This document shows, piece after piece, positions 47,180-58,882 of a DNA stretch of 64,000 bases. A program made the translations under genes and the position numbers. Origin of the DNA: Trichostrongylus colubriformis (lineage: Eukaryota; Nematoda; Chromadorea; Rhabditida; Trichostrongylidae); contig OZ022259.1 in NCBI GenBank assembly GCA_963978905.1, positions 46,084,727 to 46,148,726 on the forward strand. The letters run 5' to 3'. A model generated the notes under the pieces. That model saw only the letters and a list, made by a program, of their open reading frames with translations. It was not told the origin of the DNA and ran no database searches. The first letter of the stretch is position 1; every line of letters starts with the position of its first letter.

Positions 47180-47539
47180 GTAAGCAAATCGGTAAAAACG
47201 ATCAAAGCTGCCGAATATTGTATTGTCGTGATGTATCGGTTGTTCTGTGCGCGTATCTACCTCTATTGTTGTCGTTCGCCGATTTTGTACCAGGATTTTT
47301 GTAATTGTTGCCAAGTTTGTGTAATTTTTAAGTATCATAAATCTGTTGAAGTCAGAGATGTTGACTGGCCATATGTTCTGTACAATCATGGGGACAGTAG
47401 AAATGTATGCCCACGAAACGAACGAATGAGGGTTAGTGGGAGGCCTACTATTGAAGTGCGTACCCAAAGACCTCCATACTCCACATGTGCGAGTTTGGGG
47501 GTGCGTACCCGGCGTCGCCTACGGGCGTCAATGGGTTGA

Positions 47540-47800
47540 TGCTATTTGAAAAACGGAGCTGTAGTATATGACACATTGCGACTTCAAGGGCCAGTCCAGA
47601 TCACTTTGCTTCAATTCGAAATTTCAAACAGAAAGTCTGTATTTGATACATTCAGACTTGACATGCCTAAGTACTAAGAATACCTCATGGCAGATCTAAA
47701 TGGTTTTTATTGGTTTACAAACAAAAAGGAACTGGTAAGTTATTGAGTTTTCAAAACACAATTCTGGATGAGCACACCCGTCCTACAAAAATGACGTCAT
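47540..47800. other. Intergenic, nothing recognised
   Basis: No gene or repeat that I can support. Confidence 0.4.
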
Positions 47801-48145
47801 AGAAACGGCTGCTTGATTCTGAATCGTATCTTATGACCACCAGCAGGAAGCTTGCTATTTTGTTGCAACATCAATATTCAGGGGAAATTTCTAATTGTTC
47901 AAATAACCGTTTCACATCGAAGCAACTAATCGATTGCCTACTATACTGCGAAGCACACCCGTTCCCAGTGAGAAGTCACGAGCTTTGTTCTTCACCACCA
48001 TGACCACTACTCGTTTTTTGACCATCAACGAAAAACGAGAGCGGATGGGAGCAAAGCGGGCCAATCATCACTGAAGAATCGAAGCATCCGTTTGGAGAAA
48101 CCAGCATAAACCATGTAACATGCCTATTCTGGATAAAAGTCCTAC
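47800..48145 (+). repeat. Partial amplicon copy, palindrome-centre sequence
   Basis: GAGAAGTCACGAGCTTTGTTCTTCACCACCATGACC and the following blocks align with 32210-32630 (and 32840-33255), diverged. This shows the centre sequence exists elsewhere with the same orientation. Confidence 0.75.
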
Positions 48146-48159
48146 TTTATATAATCGGC

Positions 48160-48225
48160 TAAGTGTGTCTAAGTGTGTCTGTTGGTGTGTGTGTGGGTGT
48201 GTTTGTCTGTGTGTCTGTTTGACCG
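48160..48225. repeat. GT-rich microsatellite
   Basis: Run of GTGTGT/GTCTGT units, starting with two copies of CTAAGTGTGT. Confidence 0.8.
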
Positions 48226-48289
48226 GAAATTCATATGTCGCGTCGCAGCAAAAATAGGATCTTGGAAATCAGATATTATAGAGGGGGTG

Positions 48290-48700
48290 GTAAGGGGATC
48301 ACAGCGGTGGTGGACAGAAAGTGATAGCAGCTGATAAGGGCTGACAAGGAGCCTCGAAAGGCTAATGTCGCTAAATTCGTTTCACCTTTAGGGTCGATTC
48401 AGGAGCGTCGGCACTCATCGGTGTTGTGAGGAGTGGGACGGGCACATCATTGGTGGGTGATCCAAATCGATAACGCTTGATAAGATTCGATAAGGAGCCT
48501 CGAAAGGCTAATGTCGCCAAATTCGTTTTACCTTTAGGGTCGCTCCTATACTGCTGAAACTCATATGTGTTTTGAGGGGTGGGACGGGCACATCAATGGT
48601 GGATGATCCAGACTGATAACGGTTTATAAGATTCGGTAAGGAGTGTCAGAAGGGTAATGTCGCCAATTCCGTTTCGCTCTTCTGGCTAACAGTGCAATGT
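48290..48700. repeat. 146 bp tandem repeat, about 2.7 units
   Basis: The motif AGGAGCCTCGAAAGGCTAATGTCG recurs at about 48348, 48494 and (diverged) 48640, exactly 146 apart each time. It is followed in each unit by an AATTCGTTTCACC-like segment and GTGGGACGGGCACATCA. Confidence 0.88.
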
Positions 48701-48909
48701 TCACACTCGCAGGTATTACAGAGTACGGGAACCTTAATGGTAACTTTTCGAAACTGAAAACGGCTTACAGGGGCTCATTAGCACCACTAAAAAATGGGGA
48801 AGGGATACAATCCGGTACACCGCTTACTACTACTGTACGACTGCTGTAATAAATACGTCTGATGGTCAGTACCATTGGGTGAACATATTATATGTTCTGA
48901 TATCTGCTA

Positions 48910-49110
48910 CCGATGTATCGACCGCTAAATTTCCTAGCGTTCCAAATAATGGTGCATGTCTCTGATACTGCGATCTGCATGGATGATCAAGACACGATCT
49001 AGATCTGTGATAGCAAAGCAAGCGATTAATTCTCTCATGCGGTGCCAGCAACAATACCGTGTATCGACCGCTAGACTATGTAAAATTCCAAATAGTGGTG
49101 CACGTTCACA
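48910..49110. repeat. Direct repeat, 149 bp spacing
   Basis: GTATCGACCGCTAAATTTCC with a following TTCCAAATAATGGTGCA recurs in diverged form at about 49062. Possibly two units of an old tandem repeat. Confidence 0.65.
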
Positions 49111-49230
49111 AAAACGATAAGCATCGATAACTGGCATACGGATCTACCACCAGTATGTAGGAGATAGTGCTCAACAAATGGATAAATTGCTAACTCCTAA
49201 TAGTGACCACTTCAGCCGAGGAGTTAATTA

Positions 49231-50128
49231 TTAGGTTGATTCATAATAAATCGGACAAATGGTAGTGATGATTTCTAGAGATCATAACTCAGTAACGATT
49301 TAACGAAAATGGACGCGCGAGGTACCGTTGGAATGAGTATGAAAAGCTCTTCAAAGTACCGCAAAATAATCACTCCAAAGTAAATTCATTCCGCCACAAT
49401 GCCGCACGATTTCAAGCGGTCTAGAGACCACATCCGCAACGTCATACTATTTATATCGCTATCTGGCCAGGAACCCGCGGATATCGGCAGACGTCTGATA
49501 GAAGTTCACAAGGAGCATGCCCCCGGCAGAAGTACACTGTAGTTGTAGCATTCGAAGTTTGCGTCAGGCGACTATTCCATCGAAGACGAAAACCGCGGTT
49601 GGTGGAGCGTACACGGCGTAGAGTACTGGGAGCTGCTCGATGAAGGTACCACAGTATCCGCCGACGTCTACGTTCGTCAATTACGAGAATTGAAGGCCAA
49701 TGTCCAAAGTTCGCTACGGCGGCGGTCACATGTCTACTTCCAGCACGACAACGTGTCTACTTCCACAGACCGCACTTCGCAAGATCGACCAAGGCCGAGC
49801 TGCTGTCGTACAGTTGGACCGTACTTCTATACCAACCGTACTCTTCAGACCTGGCCCCTTCAGATTTCCACCTTTTCTCCCACAGCCAACGCCACCTGGA
49901 CGGCCAAGACTTCAAAACTCGCGACGAGGTCAAGGCGGCACTGGCAACTTCTTCGAGCTCCAGCTTCCGGCCTTCTGGAGCAAGGGCATCCATGATCTGC
50001 CTATACCGTGGCAGAAGGTCATCGATAAAGATGGAGTATATTTCAAGTGAATCCCTGTTGTCGTAAAAAAGTTGTACGACAATGATCAAAATTGGTCAAT
50101 TTGTCCGATTTATTATGAATCAACCTAA
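49231..50128 (+). mobile_element. Mariner-like element, 898 bp, TA-flanked
   Basis: Perfect 30 bp inverted ends starting TTAGGTTGATTCATAATAAA, TA at 49229-49230 and 50129-50130. The interior holds a decayed transposase on the + strand: the end near 50000-50050 reads LPIPWQKVIDKDGVYFK, a typical mariner C-terminus; earlier parts are shifted between frames. Shorter than a full mariner. Confidence 0.92.
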
Positions 50129-51514
50129 TAATTAGTGGATTCACCCATGTCATTCCTGAACAGTGAACAGCCATATCATTGTAACAAAAGGTATCGTCCG
50201 ATATGTAGATCATCTGGCCTCTGGAAAATGGTGACCCTCAGCGGTGATATCTTCGATATCGGTTAATATTTATCACCTATATGTAGAAAGTAGATGCTCA
50301 GCAAAAAGTCAACATCGACCAATTCCCTTCTATTGGATTGAATAAATAATGGAATATTCGCACAGTACTGTGCGATAGCTCAACTGGTGTGTATTAAACG
50401 CGAAAAGTTAACTGGGGTTTCAGACAGTCTGCTGAATGTATGAGCAATGCAATATCTTATTGCTAAAGGCTAATTGGGCAAGTTTTCACTAACAGAAAAT
50501 CCCATGATGTGCTGGCGAGTAACCTTATACAGCTGTTGCATATAAATTATTTACTTCTTATCCTTTGTATATGTATAGTGTCCGACGATCCAGTTTCATT
50601 TGTAAGGCCAGCGAATTGAATTTCTTTGCTAGGAAAGGCTTGCTTTCGTTTATATCCGTACGCTTTTGTTTTTCGGAGTGCTTTTGAGAGTGTGTCAAAT
50701 CAAATTAATTTATGCTTTTTTTTTCATCAGATATGCTACATTTTATGGTACAGTGTATAAGGCAGTTTTTTATTCTCCCATTTCACACATTCAAGCTTTT
50801 CAATCAGTAAGGAAGGCAGCCACAAATGTGAACATAGGATACGGAAAGGGCCAGGATAGAGCCTGGTCCCGAAGGAAAGAGAAGAATTTTTCTTGTTATG
50901 CCTTATTTCGTGATAACAGAGGGACGGACGGACAGACGAGCGTTTTATGTATAGTAGGGATATTCGCTATGTATAATTATCCGGCATAGCGGAAGGTGCA
51001 AGGAAAAATGGCGCGCGCACCAACTCGCACAGTGTGATGATCCCCACACGACATGTATAAGCCAAACTGCAATCACTTGTCACCCTATTTCAGAGTGAAG
51101 CTTGGCGCATCCTAACAATGAATTGATCGAGTTCCAAAACTTTTTCATTTTTTTACGTTCTTTCCTGTTTATAAGGCGCTCACAGTCATGAAAAAAGGTT
51201 CCGGAAAAGACCTGCTCCACCAATTCCAGTTGGGTCATTCTACAAATACAGCGAGGCTCACCTGCGCTGTCAATCGCGCCTGGTAAAGCCCTCTTTGTAG
51301 GAGAAAAATGTTCGAAAAATTTAAGTGCCAATTACTATAGGGAAAATTATCGGCCGAACTTCCTACTTTACACTGATTGTGATTTTCCAAATGCTGCTTC
51401 TGCCTTGGGCCGTCGTGGGTCCCTCTATCAATTTGCTGAGAGTCTTTGCTCATTCGTGTGAGATGCGTGACTTTATTTTTATTCACTGTGAGAGATTTTG
51501 TGCATGCGAAGCAG

Positions 51515-54383
51515 TTAAAAGGTTTCCCATCTCGAACGTGCCCGAGTGATTGGATTCCGACGAGTGGTTGAAGGCATAGTCTTTGCAGTTGTGGTTGGAG
51601 GTAAAATGTTGTTGGGCGGAGCTGGTGAAGATGAAGTCTTCACGGGAGCGACAGAAGGCGACTTGCTGTCGGGCGATGCGGATGCAGACGAATCTCCGGG
51701 GACAGTTTTGTACTCCAAGACAACCGTTTGAAAGTCCGCTCGATTGAAGGTGATCACGGGCACACGATTGGTGACCGAAGTAAGCACCGTGCCGCGATCG
51801 TTTGAAGAGCAGAATCTGCAAAAGTGCCCTTCAAATTATGAGGCTGCCATCGCTTTCACTATGCCACTCACCGATAACCCGTCATAGTGTGGTTCGGATT
51901 GGTCTTGATTTCAACGCCTCCCATAATGCAACCATCGACAGAGAAACCATGTGTGAAGGAGTTGATAGTAACTTCGATCCTCTTGCCTACAGGAGCCTGA
52001 AATAGTGTGGATTCCAGTCATGAGGGTATGACAGGTGAGTGGATGAATGCATACTTCAATCCAGTAGTTGCAGAAAATGAAATTATCCTTGGTACCATAA
52101 CCAGAACTAAGTCTGTCGGTGAGATATTGCTTGCTCTCCTTTGCCTGTACTGTTTGTCCGCATCCTTTCGGCTAAAACGAAATATTCAGATGCGATACCG
52201 TGGAAACCGCCTTCTATCGTACCCTTTCGTCGCAAAGAGCTCCACCGTAACCACTGGGGCAAAGACATTCCGAGCAGTTTCGTGGGTGGGGATATCCATC
52301 ATTCTTACATTTCGCTGATTTCTCTTTCGGACACTTTGCTGAAAAGCAACATTCCTAGTTGTACTTGCGCGGAAGACCTGTCAACATTCCTCTCACCTTT
52401 GCACTGGTAATGGTCGTTGATCGTAGAAATATCAATGAATGAAAGGATGTGTGAGCCCATCGCCTCCATATAATTTATGTCTGCAGCTACCATAGTAGGC
52501 TTACCATTAAATGAAACACTGAAACACTCAACTGCATAACGTAACGTCGGCTCCGATCAGGGCATGCCTAATCCTCACCTGGTTGCTCCGTAGTGCATAA
52601 TGCTCGCATAGTCATAAGTATATCCATATAAACTAGTAATATCAGGTGTTTCTTTGACATACTGATCCTGGAAGTCTTCCTGAAAAACTTCGAATACTTT
52701 GGCCGCAAACGAGGATGCATGACTTGATGATTTACCGCAACATTATCGAGCATGGGTGTTATGTACTCATCGCGATCGTAGCGCGTCATCGTGTGAAACA
52801 ACCCAAGCGAGTGACCGATTTCGTGCAAAGCGGTTCCAACCTGAATTGTATACCGCGTAGGAGAAGTTGCCTCAATGCTCAAAGGCATCAATAGGTGTAA
52901 GGAAAAACTGAGATCTGGGAGTACATGATCTCTGAAAACGAACCTTCTACTTCAGATGAGGTCATATGTGACGAAAATCGTATTGAAAAAACGCAACTTG
53001 AGGTCTTATGACGACCCCGCAGCACAGCATGTCGTCCTGCGGTTCTGCGGCCGGGGAAGGGTCGTCTAGGAGGGGCAGGAAAACGATCGCTGCCGGCTGA
53101 TTCAGCCTTTGGCGTGTCTGCAGTCCACCCCGGCTAGTGACGCAGAGGGACGCGAGAGAGAATGGAAATTTTCGGGTTCCTATTTCTCGGTTTTTCGCAG
53201 TTTTATGTCGTTCTTTCTCTACTCTCATACTGCTGAGCATCTCTCCTTTCGGAATCCCCCAAATTTGCCAAATTTACCCCTGCCGGCGTCTTAAAGGTTA
53301 CTGAACATCACTAAGTAAAAATGGGAATGAAGTGGCGAGTCTTACCATGTCGCAGCCTTCAGCAAGTGCAAGTGGTTGCTCATCACCCACTTTCCCTACA
53401 AATGACCAGCAGCCATCATCTTTAATTACTACAATAACGTCCTTTTCTGAAATAGAGCTAATCGTCATCCGAAGTTTAATCAGTTCTCAAATGATTTTGA
53501 TACGTTTATTTTCTTTGTCCTCGATGAAGTCGATACAGGTCGCTTGCTGCCAATTATCAGCTGCTAATTTGAATATTTTTCTAATGAATTCATCTGAAAT
53601 TTCAATCTTGATAACTATGAAATTGTGCCAATGAGCAAGAGGTAACCAAAGTTTTCGGAAATTGGCTATTTTTAAATGGACCTGCAGTCTCATTGAACCG
53701 GTAATAAACCCCATTTGTCCAAGTAGTGTTTGGCCAGTATGCATCTCTGTACGCTTGTCTTTTGACTCGACTGCCCTTCTCCTCCTCTAGGCTTTCCAGA
53801 ACTTCATTTGATTGATCCCTATATGGAATTATTTCGTGAAATGTTGCAAGTTAATATAGTCTGAAAATGGCGCACTTAGTGAGAAAGATGTCGCTTTGGA
53901 AAAGGCTTTCACGGACACTGCTCCTGGCATTAACCTCAGCGATGGTGTTGTTGAACTTTTGAGTATCATTGTCCTTCCTCGCTTGAATTTCCTGGAGTGG
54001 TTCAAATGTCTTTGGGTTGCGAGTCGCTTTTAGTATGGAAACCACTCACCTCGATTTTTCTGTCAAGTTCTTCTTTCTCCTTCTTTGAAAACCTACGCTT
54101 CAATTTTTCCGCCACTTTACGCCTTATTAAAGCCAACCTCTCGCTAAGATGAAGGAAGTCAATCCTTTTGAAGAGCTGAAAAATCCATACGTTCTTATTG
54201 TCTTGATCGCGTAAAATCTTCGTCTACACTAACCTTCTTGAACCGCGTGAGGGTTCCGTCCTTGAGCCTTCCAAGGAAACTTTTTGTTTTTGTGTAAAAC
54301 CCTTTCACTTTCTCCCCAACTTTGCCTAGTCCAAATGCGTGAATGGACACAGCCAGGAGGAGTAACAGCAGAATAAGTCTCAT
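51515..54383 (-). pseudogene. Astacin-EGF-CUB metalloprotease, frameshifted third copy
   Basis: All twelve exons are present with intact splice sites: 54234-54383, 54050-54175, 53876-53991, 53682-53818, 53504-53593, 53346-53446, 52579-52840, 52397-52518, 52223-52338, 52055-52171, 51872-51996 and 51515-51815. Exon 7 has 262 bases instead of 263: one A is missing at about 52730-52733, just after MLDNVAV, which shifts the frame after the HEIGHSLGLFH zinc site and before the Met-turn. All other exons keep phase. The last exon is 111 bases longer than in the arms and encodes a Ser/Pro/Thr-rich tail ending RSRWETF. With only one lesion, a sequencing error or very recent inactivation is possible. 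Confidence 0.9.
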
Positions 54384-54503
54384 CACTAAAGAATCATAGA
54401 GCTATAAAACTGATATTCGATAGTAGAAGAATATACTGTAATAATGAGGTGCTTTCCAAAGGGAAGGTCCCTTGAACGATGAATGATGTTGCTTCGTCCT
54501 CAT

Positions 54504-54509
54504 TTTATA
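54504..54509 (-). promoter_or_regulatory. TATA box of the third astacin copy
   Basis: TATAAA on the minus strand, 121 bp before the start, in the same surroundings as in the arms. Confidence 0.5.
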
Positions 54510-56022
54510 TGCCCAGACTCAATGTCTGATGACAGCTAGTAGGACAAATCCATGAGTGAAAAAAGAACCCCATCAACTGCCTCACATTGATTACACATCT
54601 GGTACTGTAATTTGGTGGAGTTTGAAGGTGTATCTGTCCTTTCTGGAAAAAGCTGTGTTCATAGAATGTTATCGCGAATGATTTGTTTTTGCCCCACATT
54701 GATGAATTAATTCAATACGGCTTAGTTTCACATCACACCCCCTCACTTCCATTTCGTAGCTCTTCATGGAGATGACGTAATTCTCTTGAAGGGGACCGAA
54801 AGTAGTTCGCCTACGTCGCAGCGCTGCGCAGTGTTGCAGAACAACTAATAGCAACCATGTTGTATAGGGCCATTCCATGAGTAATGTCGTCTTTTTCAGG
54901 CGAAAATTTCACTGATGGATTTTACAAGTTTGTGCGGCATTTTATCGATCGGGAGCGACTTCTCTGCTCTACAGAACATTTTCCTCAATTTTGGGATATT
55001 TTAGAATGGGGCCGATTTTCAGGCCGGCGAAGAAGTGAGTTCAGTTGGCAAAAATTGGCCAAACCGGCAGTTAATTAAAATATTACAATCACACCAGGAA
55101 AATCAAGCGATGGTGTGTCCCTTACCGAGCCTCGACCTTTTCTACAATTTCCAATAACTGGTTGATCGAGTACACGTCGCTTTTTTTCTAAATTCCTTCT
55201 TCCGAAAGCACTTACGTTACTCAGAATAAAATTTTTATTTCTTCAAGTTTCCTGTTCAGCATTGCTTTATCATCCATTCGGGAGTATTTTTCTGCCCTAT
55301 CAAAAATCTTTCTCGATTTTGTTTTGGCTGCGATTCAGATTGAATTGCAAAACTATGCGATAGGGGCTCAGACGATAATACTTCAATTTTTTCCAACCGA
55401 TATTCAAGTGATCCGGTCAATAATGTTTCTCATCCCTACTCACTATCTCTACTTGACGTTTCACCAGTCTTCCGACTGATTGGTTGAAGAAATTTGCTTG
55501 TCTTGATCTGAAAAATTGCCAAAAATCACCGACCTGTCGAGAAACTGTCAAAGTTGGAAAAAAAGCGAGAGCGAAAGTTCTCAAGCAACCAACTGGTGGG
55601 ACTTATAGTAGAGGTGGGGGCTGAGTACGAGACACAAGATTCATCTTTTTTTCCGAAGTGAAAGGTAGTGTTTTAATTTGTCGGTTTGCTCTATATTTGT
55701 CGTAAACCAACCACTGTACCAGCCTGAAGATCGGCTCTATTATGACGGACAAAAAACAATTAAGTAATTCCAAAGAGCAGGAAAAATCCCTCTCGAATGA
55801 TACATAAAGTGCAACACGAATTTGTTACTTCACAGGAAAAAATTCGTTTGAAAAAAAGTGGCAGTTCTCGTGGAATGACCCAATATTATGGCATGTGGGC
55901 TCAACATTAACGTATTCAATATCGTCGCGTTCAAGCCACGAATATGGTACAACTTGCAACACCTACGAGAAAACCCTGTGAGCAAGTTGTTACAAGAATG
56001 CTGAGTTATGGGCAAAAGCTTT

Positions 56023-56088
56023 GGTCTAGGACGGGACTCACTCCATGCTTTCCGGGCATATGCGCCTATCCATCACACTAACGAAACC
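56023..56088 (-). repeat. tRNA-like sequence, degenerate (third copy)
   Basis: Matches 25283-25348. The anticodon-stem-like pair TATGC/GCATG is intact here, with loop CCGGAAA. Confidence 0.5.
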
Positions 56089-57779
56089 CCCTAACTCAGC
56101 TTCTGAATGGTATATTTACCACAGCTTATCAGCACTCATACGTATAACGTGTTGAGCCGATTGGCCAATTTTAGCATCGAACCGTGAAACTGAAAACTTC
56201 AAGTTACCGTTCACGATAATATGAGTACCTTGGTTCCATCAGCGAGCAGATAGCCCATTCCACAACCGCAAAGCGTGTGCCATCATGGCGACGCGAGCTA
56301 CACCCATCAACGATTTGGCCAGCGGGGCAACGGTGGCACTTACAAAGATAAGAGGCTTGATATTGGCTGCGATAAGATAGGATGGGGGAAACTCCCATAG
56401 CAACAGCAAGTTTATCGGATGATATTATTACGTCGAAAGTTGTCCAAATGCTTGCTTCCAAGCTGCAAACTCTTTATTGTCAAGGTTTTCAAGAAGCTTC
56501 TTTGTTTTTTCCTCTCTCTTGTGTTCTTCAGCACTCTCAAAGTTTTTAAGGAGCGCGACGAGACACGAAAATTACCATGAACTGCGCCTTTGAGAAGATA
56601 TTAATTTGATGTTGTTGACTTTTGCCCATAACTCAGCATGCTTGTGATTACTTTCGCATTGCGGGCTGCGGCGAAAATCAGCAGCTATCAAAAATATCAA
56701 ATTAATCTGTGCGCAAGGTTTTTCGCGCAGTATCGGAGAGCATTTCCCATTACAAGCATTCCATTGCCCTTCTTAGCGTCAGCTATGTGGGTGGCTGTGT
56801 ACGATAGTGCACCTCCTCCCAAATGTTTGAACGTATTAGTTAAACAGTCGTTCGCTCAAGCCCTCAGAGGTGATCCACCCACTCGCCTTGTGATCCACCC
56901 ACTCGCCATGGACCTTTCGTAGTGAGCACATTAAATATTATTATTGTGCACCGTATGCAAATCGCGTTTGTTGAAAAAGAAAAAAAAACACCTAATCAAG
57001 TACATGGGAAGCGTCGGTGCAAAACTTTTGAGGGAGGCTCTACTTCACTGTATTTGGCAGATATCACCACTTATGGATAAATTTATTCAGTGTACTAGAA
57101 ATGTTTACAGTACACATCCTCGCTCGCAGAGAATAGATAGTGAGGCGCACTGATTTCAGCTTGGGTTGCGCCAGGCATAAAATTCGTATTCCAAACCGGA
57201 GTTCATTCATGTATTTCTCTTCTTTACAGCGATTCGCTGTTACCGCTTCATGTGCTCGCAGTCGCAGGATCATATGAGCATAGGCTAGTCCGCTACTACT
57301 TCGCAGCTGCAACTCGCGATTTCATATGTACACATCTGAATTGTGATGTGAGTTCCACTGGAGAAGAACGCGCACGAAGCCGCGATCGTAGTGAAAGGAG
57401 CTATAGCAGAACAGTTTTGGAGACACTTCTTCTTTTTCATATTTATTTGCTTTGAATTGAAATGGAGGTTGTCTTTCTAAATGAACAGGATACGCAACAG
57501 CCGAAGCTCGAGAGCACGTTGCACTCCACCCAAAAATGAAAAAAAAAATAAATTCAGATTCTGACATACTACGCAGTGTCGTTGATCCGACGGACATTAG
57601 CAGTTTGCCTCATCGTGAGAGAAGCAAGTCTGGCCCATCCATCAATGAACTGCGAAACGGTCATGCGTACGTTTTTTAGCTCAGTCTTCCTCTCTCAGAC
57701 GTATGGGAAGTTTTGGTGTACGGAAACTTGTTTGTCTTTTTTTGTTTGTCTATATTGACCAGCATAAAATATTATACAT

Positions 57780-58443
57780 ATATACTTACTTAAATACTTA
57801 GACGGCCCGTCTTCATTGATTGTGTGGGCCCAACACGATTTCCATTCGTTTCGTTCCTTCGCGATCGTCATCCAGCTCGTTCGTTGACTTCGTTGGTGGC
57901 GACCACGAGAATCAGCCGTTCTGGAATTTCTCATTAGTTCAACGCGTTCAACGGACACATCTCTCCATATTTTAAGAGGTCTTCCGAGGAGACGTGAGCA
58001 ATCCGAGGGGATCCACTCCATTGTTTTCCCTGTCCACCTATCGTCTTCTCACCGCATTATATGAGCGGCCCATCGGTGTTTGGCCTTCAACGCGTATTGC
58101 GCAAGGTCTCGTAGATGAGACACCTGCCTCAAATCGGAGCTACGAAGCCCGGCACGATATTGAGATAGCCGGGTGTACTTCAGAAAACATCTCTCGAGTG
58201 CTCTGTGAGTTACCTGCAATGACTTCGCCGTAGCTGACGTATCAGGCAACGTCTCGGCAGCGCAACACAGAGCAGGAAGGACTGTCGAGTCGAGTAGACG
58301 GGCGCATAGGACAGGATCCTTTAGTTGGTCGGTGGCCTCTTTAATAGACCCGTAGGGTGACCATGCAGCTCTCTTTCTTCTGTCGAGCTCTTCCTTCATG
58401 TCGTTCCATGTTCATGGAACGCCCTAGATAGACGTACGACTTA
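57780..58443 (-). mobile_element. 5'-truncated RTE-type LINE, C-terminal end
   Basis: The minus strand reads YVYLGRSMNM, then (after a one-base shift near 58400) MKEELDRRKRAAWSPYGSIK, DSTVLPALCCAAETLPDT, ALERCFLKYTRL, SKAKHRWAAHIMR, an in-frame TGA, DDRWTGKTMEWIP and LRTSWMTIAKERNEWKSCW-like sequence. This is the C-terminal tail that follows the reverse transcriptase in RTE-clade retrotransposons common in strongylid nematodes. The polymerase and endonuclease domains are absent. Confidence 0.88.
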
Positions 58444-58633
58444 TGTACATATGTATATACCAAAGAAAATATGGATGTGTAAAAAAGTGGAGTTTGGAAT
58501 TGAAATAACTGTCAGCAACCTCACTTTGCGATCGTCATCAAACCACCTTGGACGAGGTGGTTTGGAGAGGTCACATATAAATAGACAAGGGTGTGTGTCA
58601 GATCTGCAACTACATAGTGCACTATCAGTTGTA

Positions 58634-58873
58634 GGGTGTGTGCAGATATGACGGAAAATCACGTGGCCGCCCGCGGGAAGCGGCGCGACGGGTGCGAGTG
58701 CCAGTGGCAGGACATGGCAGCCTTCGAGCAAGGCAGTGTGGCATGGTTGGAAGTGCAGAGATAACGTAGCCACGCTCTGCCGCGTTCCCAAGCGCAATCG
58801 ATTCGCAAGACGTACTGGTGGCGCCGCGAGTGAAACGCCGCGATGCGATTCTCCGTCATATCTGCACAGACCC
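58634..58873. mobile_element. MITE with 9 bp target duplication (Mutator-like)
   Basis: 240 bp. Ends GGGTGTGTGCAGATATGACG and the reverse complement of CCGTCATATCTGCACAGACCC; identical 9 bp flanks TCAGTTGTA at 58625-58633 and 58874-58882. A 9 bp duplication is typical of Mutator-like elements. GC-rich interior, no coding capacity. Confidence 0.85.
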
Positions 58874-58882
58874 TCAGTTGTA

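Larger units (their letters stand above)
45905..47535 (+). mobile_element. piggyBac-type element, internally reduced
   Basis: Left boundary TTAA (45901-45904) followed by CCCATTGATGCCCG; right boundary CGGGCGTCAATGGG followed by TTGA, one base off TTAA. These inverted ends and the TTAA target are piggyBac features. At 1.6 kb it is too short for a full transposase; only a C-terminal cysteine-rich region is seen, and a chromodomain exon lies inside. Confidence 0.75.
50410..57290 (-). repeat. Third, diverged amplicon copy (arm 2 orientation)
   Basis: Collinear with 33285-43990 but about 3.8 kb shorter. It lacks the AGATAAGAGCGG element, the arm 2 mariner, the foldback element and most of 42.4-43.6 kb. 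Divergence from the arms is clearly larger than between the arms. Confidence 0.9.

Noticed and set aside
46934..47539. A 201-residue single-exon cellular protein
   Set aside because: Only the first 80 or so codons resemble anything (piggyBac tail); a good donor at 47180 ends that part and the rest is intron or element end.
53840..53875. Nonsense codon in the propeptide of the third astacin copy
   Set aside because: It lies inside the same 57-58 base intron and is not a lesion.
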